Shown piece by piece: positions 21,496-31,461 of a stretch of 64,000 bases of DNA. The translations under genes and the position numbers were made by a program. The stretch comes from Macrosoma leucophasiata (lineage: Eukaryota; Arthropoda; Insecta; Lepidoptera; Hedylidae), in contig JAWQUS010000030.1 in the NCBI GenBank assembly GCA_036365455.1, positions 14,218,001 to 14,282,000 of the forward strand, in the 5' to 3' direction. Numbering within the stretch: position 1 is the stretch's first letter; each line of letters opens with the position of its first letter. The notes beneath the pieces were generated by a model that was given only the letters and a program-made list of their open reading frames with translations, was not told the origin of the DNA and did no database searches.

Positions 21496-21504
21496 TATAC
21501 ACAT

Positions 21505-22290
21505 AACATAATCACTTCACGACGAATATGAATGTGAGCAATAAGTTATATTACGAGAAGTTAATTTGTAGAATGGCCAATTATCGGAGAAAAGGCTGCG
21601 AGATTATGTATTATTTTGGAAACAATTATGTATACCTTGAAAAAAAGAGGTTAGGAGATACGTGACTATTGGAGACTAATAAAAAATATAAAGTACTTGG
21701 TGGTAGAGCTCCAGTGACGGAGCTCGCGGGCGTAGGCACCACCGCATTACCTAATATACTTGCCGCTAAATGGTAGTATTCAGCACTATCGTGTTCCGGT
21801 CAGGTGGTAATGTACGGCCCTGTAATTTCCGGCTCAGAGGCATAAGACCCTTGGCCTCAGGAGTGGTAACGCATGTGCATTTCGACCTTGGTCTTTGTGT
21901 GGGTGTCTATAGGCTGTAGTCATAACTTAGCATCAATGTGAACTGCATGCTTGTTTGCCACTTCCATAACATAAAAGAATAGAACCGGGATATCAGAATC
22001 AGAATCAGAAAAATGAGAAAAATATGTATGTATACCATTGATATACAAAAAACCTTGTATATCAATGATGTATACCATTGATATACAAAAATATGCATAA
22101 AAACTTCACGACAAATATGAATGTGAGCAACAAGTTAATTACGACAAGTTAATTTGTAGAATGCCCAATTAGCGGAGTAAAGGCTGCAAGATTATGTTTT
22201 ATTTAGAAAACAATTATGTAGACCTTGAAAAAAAAGAGGTTTAGGAGATACGTGACAATTGGAGACGAAATTAAAATTATAAAGTACTTA
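21505..22290 (+). repeat. Direct duplication of a 190-bp segment
   Basis: 21505-21697 (CACTTCACGACGAATATGAA to AAAGTACTT) is repeated with high similarity at 22100-22290. The repeat extends leftward: AGAACCGGGATAT (20876, 21983) and GAGAAAAATATGTATGTATA (20965, 22015). Insertions present only in the first copy are the 5S SINE (21001-21495) and a family A element (21699-21978). Confidence 0.8.
21699..21978 (+). repeat. Family A SINE-like element, complete
   Basis: From TTGGTGGTAGAGCTCCAGTG to CACTTCCATAACATAAAA, inserted at the right end of the first duplicated segment. Confidence 0.9.
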
Positions 22291-22397
22291 AGTAGACATT
22301 TCTTGGAACGCGCTTAAAAAATCTTCGCAATGAAAAATATAAAGTGTCACCAAAGAAAAACACAAATCCAAGCAGGTATATTATATTGAAGTTTGAT

Positions 22398-22615
22398 GGC
22401 ACGGTCAGACCAGCGGTGTCAGACGACCGTTTGATTCGAAGGGTCGCGGGTCCGATCCCCGCACCGGAACAAATATTTGTATAGCCTACAGATATTTGTT
22501 TCGGGTCTGGGTGATTGTATGTAATGTATGTGTACAACGGCACCCACGATACAGGTTTACCTATACCTAGTGGGGGCTGTGAGTGTTAACGTATTTTATT
22601 ATTTTTATTATTCTT
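22398..22615 (+). repeat. tRNA-derived SINE family G, copy 1
   Basis: A pol III A-box-like TCAGACCAGCGGTGTCAGAC and a B box GGGTCCGATCCC, then ACAAATATTTGTATAGCCTA, and the end GGGGGCTGTGAGTGTTAACG. Further copies are at 24949, 32907 (-), 33866 and 56955. It is a SINE, not a tRNA gene: there is no closed acceptor stem and the tail is conserved. Confidence 0.8.
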
Positions 22616-22655
22616 TATATCCCTTTTCAATTATTTATGGTTCAACTTTAATAGA

Positions 22656-22855
22656 AATAACAAGCACTTTTGTATTCAGTTCTCCGGTTAAAAGTTACAT
22701 GCTTAGGCAGGCATAGTACACCCGTAGGCTATTTCAAAATGTTCAAAAAGGTTTATCCATTTTAATATAGGATTTAACATAATCATATGAGCCAATACGA
22801 GCTCTGTTTGTTTAGGGCTTTAGACACCCTTCAGACAACAATTTTCCGTAATAAC
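22656..22855 (-). repeat. Unclassified repeat O, copy 1
   Basis: Blocks TAAAAGTTACATGC, GTACACCCGT and CTCTGTTTGTTTAGGGCTTT recur inverted at 28030-28222. No coding content. Confidence 0.6.
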
Positions 22856-22962
22856 AAGTACCAGTACAAAATTTTTTTTTTTCGAACATTTCGTTTATCC
22901 CGTTCTGTATAAAGGGAATTCTGGGGATACAGCTGTCCATTAGACATTGTTATAATGCATCG

Positions 22963-23219
22963 AATATATATATATATCAATTGCTGTTCGTTAGTCTCGC
23001 TAAAAAAACTCGAGAACGGTTGGACTGATTTGGCTAATTTTGGTTTTAAATTATTTTTGAAAGTCCAGGGAAGGTTGAAAAGGTAAGAAAACATGAAGAA
23101 TTTGGGAAATAGTAAAAATAATTTTTAATTTTCCCATACAAATAGTTCGTATCTATCAAACCTTTGACACATTATTTCATTGTGAGGCAATACGAAGTCT
23201 GCCGGGTCAGCTAGTGTAT
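22963..23219 (-). repeat. Interspersed repeat family N, copy 2
   Basis: Reverse orientation of 5785-6010. It starts with a TATATA run and ends CTGCCGGGTCAGCTAGT. Confidence 0.7.
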
Positions 23220-23467
23220 AATATATACTTGCCGCTAAATGGTAGTGTTCAGCACTATCGTGTTCCGGTCAGGTGGTAATGTATGGCCTTGTAATTTCCG
23301 GCAGAGAGGCATAATACCTTAGGCCTCAGGAGTGGTAACGCATCTGCATTTTGACCTTGGCCTTTGTGTGAAGAAGACTGCAGCCTATAGACACCCTATA
23401 GGCTGCATTCTCCACATCAATGTGAACTGTATGCTTGTTGACCATTTCAATTACAGTAAAAAAAAAT
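23220..23467 (+). repeat. Family A SINE-like element, head missing
   Basis: It starts TATACTTGCCGCTAAATGGT directly after family N and ends TTTCAATTACAGTAAAAAAA. It contains a small inverted duplication of CTGCAGCCTATAGACACCC near 23380-23410. Confidence 0.85.
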
Positions 23468-23796
23468 GCTTTGTCACAAAGGTCGTGGAATCACCGTAAC
23501 TGCAACTTTATTCAAGTCATGTCAGCTTAGTCTACGGACTGGACAGATAATGGAGAACGTGCATTGCATTAAATAATTTGAGCACATTAAAGTTTGATGC
23601 TGCATTCTCGTAATGCCGCCAACCAACGGCCTAGGAGGTGGGTCAATTCGACATCTGACGCTCTTAGGCAATTTGGTGAATATAATCATACTTTCTATTG
23701 CTCGCGACTTAGTTCCCGTGTCATTCGTGTAACTAAAAGGTTGGTTGAAGTCTTATGTCTCTATAAAACACGGGCTAACGACAGAGACGATTTGCT
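23468..23796. other. No gene seen
   Basis: The frame 23594-23815 runs into a family A copy and has no supporting signal. Confidence 0.35.
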
Positions 23797-24073
23797 GGTG
23801 GTAGAGCTCCAGTGACGGAGCTCGCGGGCGTAGGCACCACCGCATTACCTGATTTACTTGCCGCTAAATGGTAGTGTTCAGCACTATCGTGTTCCGGTCA
23901 GGTGGTAATGTACGGCCCTGTAATTTCCGGCACAGAGGCATAACACCTTAGGCCTCAGGAGTGGTAACGCATTTGCATTTTGACCTTGGTCTTTGTGTGG
24001 GTGTCTATAGGCTGCAGTCATCACTTAACATCAATGTGAACTGCATGCTTGTTTGCCACTTCAATTACATAAA
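23797..24073 (+). repeat. Family A SINE-like element, complete reference copy
   Basis: This copy shows the full layout. The head CTGGTGGTAGAGCTCC AGTG folds with ACGGAGCTCGCG and GGCACCACC. The middle has CGTGTTCCGGTCAGGTGGTA and CTCAGGAGTGGTAACGCATT. The 3' part is CATCACTTAACATCAATGTG, then CTTGTTTGCCACTTCAATTA and CAT plus an A-run. The constant start, A tail and short length without a frame identify a SINE-like retroelement. I recognise no tRNA, 7SL or 5S part. Widespread lepidopteran repeats with a similar layout are known to me, so the family is probably a lineage-specific branch of one of those. Confidence 0.85.
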
Positions 24074-24253
24074 AAAAAAAAAGAGAGACAGCTATATTTG
24101 AAGTTTGCTTAAAAAGTTAGTAAGTTACTAATTATTATTCCTTTGCTTATAATTAAGTGATGTTTATGTTTTTATTTGGCCATTCGTCCCTTATTCGTCG
24201 CCATTCAGCCGTTGCGATTAAAAACCTAATCGAAAAACTCATATACTAATTTT

Positions 24254-24740
24254 ACTTGAACATATGAAAGAATGTCGAATGAGCGAACAACTAAACAGAT
24301 ATACAATGCGAATGTGGATGGTTGCAGAGGCCCAGGAAGACCAAGACTGACAATTTTACTTGAACATATGAAAGAATGTCGAATGAGCGAATGGCTAAAC
24401 AGATATACAATGCGAATGTGGATCGTTGCAGAGGGCCAGGAAGACCAAGACTGGCAATTTTACTTGAACATATGAAAGAATGTCGAATGAGCGAATGACT
24501 AAACAGATATACAATGCGAATGTGGATGGTTGCAGAGGCCCAGGAAGACCAAGACTGACCTACCATGATCAAATAGGTCGAATTCTGTCTGATGGTGGGA
24601 TCAAAAATCTTAGGAATCGGCGTGCATGTATGAAGAGAATGATGTAGGTAGACGAGGCACGAGAGGTATGTCAGGACCGGGATATCTGGCGGTCTACACT
24701 ATCTGCCTACCCCGTTAGGGACCTGGCGTGAAGTTACATA
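24254..24740 (+). pseudogene. RTE-type pol fragment, family E copy 3 with internal triplication
   Basis: C-terminal end of a non-LTR polymerase. The third unit reads NANVDGCRGPGRPRLTYHDQ, then NRRACMKRMM, a stop, DEAREVCQDRDIWRST and LSAYPVRDLA before a final stop. This pattern (GRPRLTW..DQI..ACMRRMM..EAREVC.DR..WRS..S.YP) is typical of RTE-like C-termini. A 104-bp segment occurs three times in tandem, starting at 24254, 24358 and 24462. It is dead by truncation and an in-frame stop. Confidence 0.75.
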
Positions 24741-24948
24741 CATATATACTTGACCATATATTTAACAGTGCCTTACACAATTGCTCATGAAATCCAGTTT
24801 AATCCTTCGATTCGAAAATCCTAATTACCCTACAGATTGTACATCAAATGTAAATGATTTATGGCCCACTTCAAGAACTTGTAACGTGAAGGGGTTAAAT
24901 TCATCATTAATATCAAAAGGGGTGAATATTCTACATATTATTATGATT

Positions 24949-25150
24949 GACGACGCGGTTAGTCCAGCGGTGTGAGACGACTGTTTGATTTGAAGGGTCA
25001 CGGGTTCGATCCCCGCACCGGGACAAATATTTGTATGGCCTACAGATGTTTGTTTCAGGTCTGGATGTTTGTGTATGTGTTGTGTCCGTACAACGGCACC
25101 CACAACACAGGTTTATACCTAATGTGGGATTGAGAGTATAAGCGTGTTTA
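24949..25150 (+). repeat. tRNA-derived SINE family G, copy 2
   Basis: Box A region GGTTAGTCCAGCGGTGTGAG, box B GGGTTCGATCCCC, then the conserved tail to TAAGCGTGTTTATTTTA. Confidence 0.85.
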
Positions 25151-25154
25151 TTTT

Positions 25155-25625
25155 ATATCATATTACCTACACTAACGTGTGGAACTATAGTGATCATCTT
25201 ACGTAAGTCTTGAAACAATTCCCTCTTTGTTGTGGTTTTGGTTCATATAATTTGCTTTGTAAGTTGTTATGAATTCCTTTATATAATATAATCCGTGGTA
25301 AGGGTTAAATAATAAATTAGTTAAGGTATTGATTCGCGTCATGTTTCTGTTTCACATAACATGTAGGTACGTAATATTGTACCTAAGTATTTTTCAGGAA
25401 ATAATACGATTGGTATTAAGTAATTAATTTTCAACGATAATACTGGCTTGAAAAATCCACACCAAAGTATTAATATAATAACGCCCACCAAAAATCTATG
25501 GCCTGACTTCTAAATATTACAAAAATATAACGTGCATAGTTTGGGATTACAATTAATTTGTCACTTTTTAGTAATGGATTTTGAAGTCAGTATTTGGTTT
25601 TGTTTTTTCACTTTTTCTCAATTAC
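25155..25625. other. No gene seen
   Basis: AT-rich, no recognised feature. Confidence 0.4.
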
Positions 25626-25629
25626 AACA

Positions 25630-25815
25630 CGCATCAACTAGGTTATGCCTGCCGCTTCGTCCGCATGTCTTTAAATCATTACAAATTGTAGCCTACATGG
25701 TATTCCGATGTATAACCTATATTACTGTAAAATTTCATCCAAATCCGTATAGCAGTTTTTTCGTGAAGGGGTAACAAACATCCATACTCAAAAACTTTCG
25801 CATTCATAATACCTA
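25630..25815 (+). repeat. LINE-like 3' end repeat
   Basis: CTTCGTCCGCATGTC, AAATTTCATCCAAATCCGTA, GTGAAGGGGTAACAAACATC, CTTTCGCATTCATAATACC. It has the style of the J-type repeats; I know such sequences as very common in Lepidoptera. Confidence 0.5.
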
Positions 25816-25979
25816 GGTACCTATATGTAAGATTTTTTTGGAGACAGAATCAAAACCAGCGAGTTAATCGACGTTTAACTGGTCATCCATTCTTACGTTT
25901 ACGAGCACAATGCATGACTACTTAATACTATATTAATCTGCTCGACATTCTCTTCTCTATAATCCTAAGCCGTCACACG

Positions 25980-26309
25980 TATAGGGTCCATTCACACAGA
26001 CCGGCTCGGAAAGGAGAGCAGATTATTATGACGTTGTAAACAGATTTTTGAAGAATTGTTTTAAGATTTATTTTTGTACGTGCACTTCTTTTGTCATTAC
26101 GATTGAACGCGCTTCGTGTGAAATAATAAGAAGAGGCGACTGGCTCTTTCTGGTTCGCGAAGCCGATCGGCTCCGAAGGAGTGATGAGAGAGAATGAGAA
26201 ATAGTTGGCGCATGCGCTCCTGCCCCATCCAAATGAATACGATCCAGTCTGTGTGAAAAAGAATACGAGCCGATGCTCTTCGAGCTGGTTTGTGTGAAAG
26301 GACCCCTAT
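25980..26309. mobile_element. TIR-type MITE, about 330 bp
   Basis: TATAGGGTCCATTCACACAG (left) and the reverse complement of the right end (TATAGGGGTCCTTTCACACA) match over about 29 bp with a few differences. The interior has no transposase. The superfamily is uncertain. Confidence 0.6.
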
Positions 26310-26455
26310 ATTCATTAGGGACATGACATACGTCAATGATAAGCGTGTTAACGTGACTGCTTTTGGTTCATTAACTAGATTATGAAATGATAGGAATGTG
26401 CAACACGTAAACACTTGTTTATGGTTCACTTTTGGTCAACAATTTTTTTAACACG

Positions 26456-26641
26456 TTAAAAGCCGCCTTGATTTTTGAGTCTTAATGTTTGGGCCATGGG
26501 GGCACCATGTAGTCGCCATTCGATTGTTCCGTTGGGGCCGCAGGGGACACCGTATGACCGCGAGCTAGAGGTGAATTGAAGTTTCGCTACAGAGCCGTGG
26601 TGCACATATTTAAAGCTAATATGTTTTGTTTGTGACCCCAC
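26456..26641 (-). other. Unidentified GC-richer segment with a protein-like - strand frame
   Basis: The - strand reads SRSYGVPCGPNGTIEW then RLHGAPMAQTLRLKNQ, with more coding character than its surroundings. There are no splice sites, domain or neighbours to support a gene. It may be part of a transposon I do not recognise. Confidence 0.2.
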
Positions 26642-26734
26642 GGCCCTGTATACAAATTTACTCTACTTGGTTCTTAGTAAAAATTATAACTTTGAATACA
26701 CAATACTTTGGTACAGACATAGACCTGACTTTGA

Positions 26735-26792
26735 GAAGTAGTTATTTATAAAACGACATCCACGCGGGCGAAGCCGCGGGCAACAGCTAGTT
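26735..26792 (-). repeat. Family J 3' terminal fragment
   Basis: TTATAAAACGACATCCACGC then GGGCGAAGCCGCGGGCAACA and GCTAGTT, as in the other J copies. Confidence 0.65.
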
Positions 26793-27232
26793 AATGATAA
26801 ATGCGACAACAATACCAGCGAAATAGGCGTTTCTGTAAGAAAAGCTGGAAAATCTGAATGTAGACTCAGAGTAATAATTTATGTATTCGCCTATTCTACA
26901 GACTGCCATACGATTAAATAAATGCTAGACATAATTTTAATTCAAGCACGTGACAAAAAAGGTCGAGGTAGGTAAGTATTTAATAATTTTCCTTTCGTCT
27001 CCATGAGTCATATTTTTATTCAGGGACTCTGAACGCAACAGGCGTATCACGTAATCGTTTCCTGAAAGAAACATTATCTCTCTGCCTTTTCTCAATTAAT
27101 CGATCTTTTTACATGTAACTTGTTGCTCCTATTCATAATCGTCGTGAAGTTATCATACTTTTCTCTCTTTTGTAAAATCAAAATTGTTGGAAAATATTCA
27201 GGCCACGGGGTGGCAGGTTTTTAATTTATTAT
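26793..27232. other. No gene seen
   Basis: AT-rich, no recognised feature. Confidence 0.4.
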
Positions 27233-27569
27233 ATCACATTGATGTTAAGTGATGACTGCAGCCTAGACACCCACACAAAGACCACGGTCGAAATGCAGAT
27301 GCGTTACCACTCCTGAGGCCTAAGGTGTTATGCCTCTATGCCGGAAATTACAGGGCCGTACATTACCACCTGACCGGAACACGATAATGCTGAACACTAC
27401 CATTTAGTTAGTATATTAGGTAATGCGGTGGTGCCTACGCCCGCGAGCTCCGTCACTAGAGCTCTAGCACCAGTTAAAAGTGTTGTTTCATCTCTCGTAA
27501 TGCGGTGGTACCGGTAAGTGAATTAGGTAAAGCTCTCCAGCTCGCGGGGTAGCGTTGCCACCAGTAAAA
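27233..27569 (-). repeat. Family A: one copy lacking its tail, then a head fragment
   Basis: 27233-27475 runs from CACATTGATGTTAAGTGATG to CTCTAGCACCAGTTAAAA; the tail end is missing. 27497-27569 is a second worn head end (TAATGCGGTGGTACC to TTGCCACCAGTAAAA). Confidence 0.8.
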
Positions 27570-28029
27570 TTTCACGGGAACGAAGTCGCGGGAAAAAACT
27601 GTTATGACCATATTTATCAACTGGTATTTAAATCATCGTCGGATATCGAGGTCGATCGATGGATGCCTTTTGAGTGCGTGAATGCAGAACATCGATGCTC
27701 AAATAATTGAATGCAATACATGTTCTCTAATATCGAAACAGTTCATAGACTTAGCTGACATAATTTGAATAAAATTCCAGCTAAGTTCATGGAACAACCC
27801 GTGAGCTTTGTGATAAAGAGCTATAGAAAATAAATACCGAAGAAGATAAAATTAATATAGTGCCTCGATTTTCTTAACTTAAATAACGTGAAATTGCCAA
27901 AAATCACCAATATATTTATGGACATCAATATATTATTAACAATATCTAATGACCGCTATATCCCCAGAATTCCCTACACGGAATATCCGGATTGGTCGGA
28001 TAAATTGAGATCTTATACGGACGCTTCTT
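27570..28029. other. No gene seen
   Basis: AT-rich, no recognised feature. Confidence 0.4.
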
Positions 28030-28222
28030 ATTACGGAAAATGGTCGCTAAAGCCCTAAACAAACAGAGCGCGTATTTATTTATACGTAATACGATTACGA
28101 CTGATCGCGTGCGATTTCTAAATTGAAAAGGATAAACCATTTTAAAGTAGCCTACGGGTGTACCGTGTCTGCCTACGCATGTAACTTTTAATTCGATTGA
28201 GAGTGAAACACAAAAGTTCTTA
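28030..28222 (+). repeat. Unclassified repeat O, copy 2
   Basis: Inverted relative of 22656-22855: CTAAAGCCCTAAACAAACAG, ACGGGTGTACCG, CGCATGTAACTTTTAATTCG. Confidence 0.6.
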
Positions 28223-28591
28223 TTATTCTGTTCACGTTAAATGTGAAATAATTTAAAAGGGATGTAATTACGTGGGTACCTGCTTGAATTTATATTTTTC
28301 TTTCTCGACATTTCATATTTTTTCATTTCAAAGACTGGGTGAATGAAGCTTGAGACCGAAGGACCTTTTGCGACACTTAATCTACCTCCCACTAAATGGC
28401 TATATGCAGCCACATTATTTTTGACAGTACGTAGAGGGGTAATCCCCAGGAAGCCCTATCTTCACCAGGCAAGGGACGAGCGCAAGTGGCGTTCTTAATT
28501 CTTAAGATCGAAATTTACGAGTATATTCGAAGACGTCTATTTTTTTTAATAACCATACTTTATAACCATATAAACTTCACGTGAAAATTCG

Positions 28592-28916
28592 AAACTTCAG
28601 CGAGATGTGAGACGGAGATCTTCGAAACTATTCTCTGCTGCATTAGAAGATGTCTTCAAGGTTCTGGACTGGAATGGACTTGGTATCAACATTAACGGCG
28701 AGTACAACTACAACCTTAATACAATACTCACAGCTCTCAATAGGACCTTCCAACGAGTGGTTCTTAAAATGAACACGGACACGGCGAAGTACACCCACCC
28801 ACTCCTATATACTACGCTCGAAATTACAAACGACCAAAAAGTAGACTTTGAGAAAAAATCAATCACTGAAACCAATCGGTTGGGCAGCGCTATGACTCAA
28901 GACGAAGGCAAGTAAG
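28592..28916 (+). pseudogene. RTE-type LINE reverse transcriptase fragment
   Basis: The frame reads RDVRRRSSKLFSAALEDVF and then DWNGLGININGEYN. It matches the region after RT motif B of RTE-like polymerases; the usual RQGD is changed to RRRS. The catalytic FADD motif that should follow is absent, so a deletion has removed it, and the downstream LKMNTDTAK resembles the next conserved block. Both ends are truncated. The related C-terminus at 35556-35897 may be the same family. Confidence 0.65.
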
Positions 28917-28932
28917 ACCATATTCTACGATT

Positions 28933-29005
28933 CTCCTGCCGCTTGATAATAAATAAATTACCTAATAAAAAAATAGGTAATTTATTTATTATCAAGCGCC
29001 AGGAG
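28933..29005. repeat. 32-bp hairpin
   Basis: 28940-28964 is the exact reverse complement of 28974-28998 (arm CGCTTGATAATAAATAAATT..). Pairing extends outward to 28933 and 29005 with one mismatch. Confidence 0.85.
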
Positions 29006-29361
29006 CCCGCCGGCTGGCTGCTAAACTATTTGAATTGCGTAAACACGTGTCTTGACTTCTACTTCATTAATTAAGATACTTTCTCTCCAGGGGATATAAC
29101 TTACGCTTATACAATATCAATGTTATCGTGTACGCATAAGATTGTCGCTGTGTTTGTGTCATATCCTTAGTGGCCTCGATCGTAAGGAATAACCATGAGA
29201 TAGAAAGGTATCATCCTTGTAATGAAATGACGAAACAATGTGCAGGATATCGCTCATCTTGTCATTCGTTCCTGACAATGGACCTCTGTCGTCTGTGATT
29301 CGACGTTGTAAGTTTTTCTTTTCTTAAGTAACATGTTTTTATATATTCTTATTTAAGGCAC
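29006..29361. other. No gene seen
   Basis: No recognised feature. Confidence 0.4.
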
Positions 29362-29588
29362 AAAGTAGCAAACAGGCATTCAGTTCAGAATGATGGTAAA
29401 TAAATACGAGTACTTTAGCCGACTAAAATGAGAGATTTCAATATAGACGCATTGTCAATTTTTGAAATTACGGGGCCATACGTTATTACCTATTCGGAAC
29501 ATATAAACCATTTAGTAACAATTAGATAAATAGGTAATGCAGTGATTCCAACGCTATCCAGCTCCATCGATGTAGCTCTACCACCAAG
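29362..29588 (-). repeat. Family A SINE-like element, old diverged copy
   Basis: AAAGTAGCAAACAGGCATTC, ACGGGGCCATACG, TAGGTAATGCAGTGATTCC, CTCTACCACCAAGCAGT. Many changes and deletions. Confidence 0.65.
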
Positions 29589-29723
29589 CAGTAAGTTACT
29601 TCTTTTTAACTATTATGTAAATAATAATAAGATAAATAATCATGCCTGGTACAACAACAAAGCCGTTAATGCGTTTCTAAAGATTCAAAAGGCATTCTGT
29701 TGTTTCTCTTATTAACATTAAGC

Positions 29724-30515
29724 CTGGGTTGCACCAAGATATTTGTTAAAGTAATTGTAACACCACAGTTTCCGGGCACCCCGCTTGCCATTATCGGTAT
29801 TCTGGGCGTTGATATATCGAACGAAGAGCAATTCGGGAGTCTTATTGAATGTAAGACCAAGTTGGCATCCAAAAAGTTGGGGGTGCTTAACAAAGCGAGG
29901 CAGTATTTCACATCGGAGCAGCTACTACAGCTATATAAGGCCCAAGTGCAGCTCCATCTGGAATACTGCTCTCATTTGTGGGCGGCAGCCCCCAAATACC
30001 AGCTTGGTCCACTTGACTCCCTACAAAGACGCGCCGTTCGTATTGTTAACGATCCAGGACTTACTGCCAGGCTCGAACATCTGAGCCTGCGCAGATACAT
30101 TGGGAGTCTGTGCATGTTATACCATCTCTACAATGGTGAGCGCCCTGTCGAACTGTTCAACATGGGGCCACCGTTTCTTTTCCTACACCATACTAGACGC
30201 CGAAGAGAGAAGTTTCACCCTCACCTGATTTTCTCATTCGTTTTTGCCCAGAACGTCTAAATTATGGAACGATTACCTCTGAGCTGATTACCCTTGGTGC
30301 TCAAAAATGGCGTCAAAAGAGTCTTTCAGGGCAGCGCGTTGGCAACTCCCCTGGTGTTGCAAATTCTCAAAGGCGACGGTGACCACTTTCATAACCGGCG
30401 ACGGTGAAAACATTTCATACCCTTCTTTAACTCTAACAGATTTCTTTAAGTAAGAGATGGATGTGAAATATTACACTAACTTTAACTTCAGCAAATATCG
30501 TGATGCAACCCAGAC
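29724..30515. mobile_element. TIR element (family H) containing a LINE fragment
   Basis: The left end CTGGGTTGCACCAAGATATT matches the reverse complement of the right end (CTGGGTTGCATCACGATATT) at 18 of 20 positions. The A/T-rich subterminal parts also correspond. Most of the interior is a Jockey-like fragment. A related end is at about 47768-47782. No transposase seen. Confidence 0.6.
29810..30410 (+). pseudogene. Jockey-like LINE pol C-terminus
   Basis: A frame open to 30260 reads KLGVLNKARQYFTSEQLLQL, YKAQVQLHLEYCSHLW, SLQRRAVRIVNDPGLTARLE and YHLYNGERPVELF. This is the conserved region following the reverse transcriptase core of Jockey-type polymerases (YKAQVRPHMEYCSHLW type). After RRREKFHPH the frame is lost by deletion. 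The 3' UTR GGCGACGGTGACCACTTTC is shared with 6011-6318. It is 5' truncated, so it is a dead insertion, and it lies inside the family H element. Confidence 0.8.
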
Positions 30516-30850
30516 TAAATCGTACATTTGTGTATATGACAAGATTTTAAGCTTTATCATTCATACTCCACCTCTAGTAAGAAAAATATTGGCAGAAAAT
30601 GTTCACTGGAAAATATTTTAACAGTTTGGTTACAAATAAATTCGAACAATTTCAAGTTAAACTATGAATATAAATCATAGATTTATCAAGTCTTGTCTTC
30701 GCAAACTTTCAAATTGTGACTTGGATTCTGGTTGGGCAGCTGCCAAGATGCCCGATATAATAGTTTCATCCTTAGCCAAGATGCGAATAGTTTGAAAATG
30801 ATTTATAGCAACTACCTGAATAATAATAGTTTATTACTTGAACACCTTGA
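30516..30850. other. No gene seen
   Basis: AT-rich, no recognised feature. Confidence 0.4.
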
Positions 30851-31067
30851 GAGATCTTGAATGGCGACCACGTACCGGAAGACGAAGTGTAGGCAGGTCA
30901 CCCACAAGGTGGACCGTCGACCTAGTGAAGATTGCTGGATGAAGGCGGCCCAGGACCGATTGTTGTGGCAATCTTCGGGGGAGGCCTTAGTCCAACAGTG
31001 GACGTTTTTTGGCTCAAATGATGACGATCATGACTTGAACACCTTAGTCACTGCAGGTACAAGCTAA
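30850..31067 (+). pseudogene. RTE-type pol C-terminal fragment
   Basis: Reads MATTYRKTKCRQVTHKVDRR, CWMKAAQDRLLWQSSGEAL and VQQWTFFGSNDDD. The WM..AQDR..W.S.GEA.VQQWT pattern is the known C-terminal end of RTE-like polymerases in Lepidoptera. Related pieces are at 49450-49545 and 54838-55035 (-). Confidence 0.7.
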
Positions 31068-31299
31068 GAATAAGAAAAGAAAGAAAAAAGGTCCATAGAA
31101 AATTTGATCATTTATTAACGGTGACAGAATGAACTTTGTAATGGACCCTTTGTATGGGACTGGTGATTTTTTGTTATTTTTTTATATCCTGTAATAGGTA
31201 GGTATATCTGACAACTGCACTAATAAGGAATTATTTCTTTATTTCTATATTTATTCCGTTAGTTCTTATTAAAGTATTACTTAATCACGGTAGGTATCT

Positions 31300-31385
31300 T
31301 AGGTGTGTCAGGACCGGGATGTCTAGCGCTCCACACTCTCTGCTTATCCCGTTAGGGACTTGGCATGAACATGACTTGGCTTAAT
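31300..31385 (+). pseudogene. Family E pol tail, copy 4
   Basis: GTGTGTCAGGACCGGGATGT, GCGCTCCACACTCTCTGCTT, CGTTAGGGACTTGGCATGAA. Only the last codons and the start of the 3' UTR remain. Confidence 0.65.
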
Positions 31386-31461
31386 CTTCCTCATGCCACG
31401 TACAATTAACATACACTCTATTATAAAATGTTAATTTTACGTGGCTACGGCTTGAATAAAC

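Noticed and set aside
22430..22475. tRNA gene in the family G elements
   Set aside because: Boxes A and B are present, but the acceptor stem does not close and a conserved 130-bp tail follows in every copy, so these are SINEs.
23797..24073. Family A as a TIR-type MITE
   Set aside because: The two ends are not inverted repeats, one end has an A-run of variable length, and the inversion seen is an internal hairpin of the head.
26097..26429. 110-codon - strand frame
   Set aside because: It is mostly inside the MITE at 25980-26309 and has no supporting signal.
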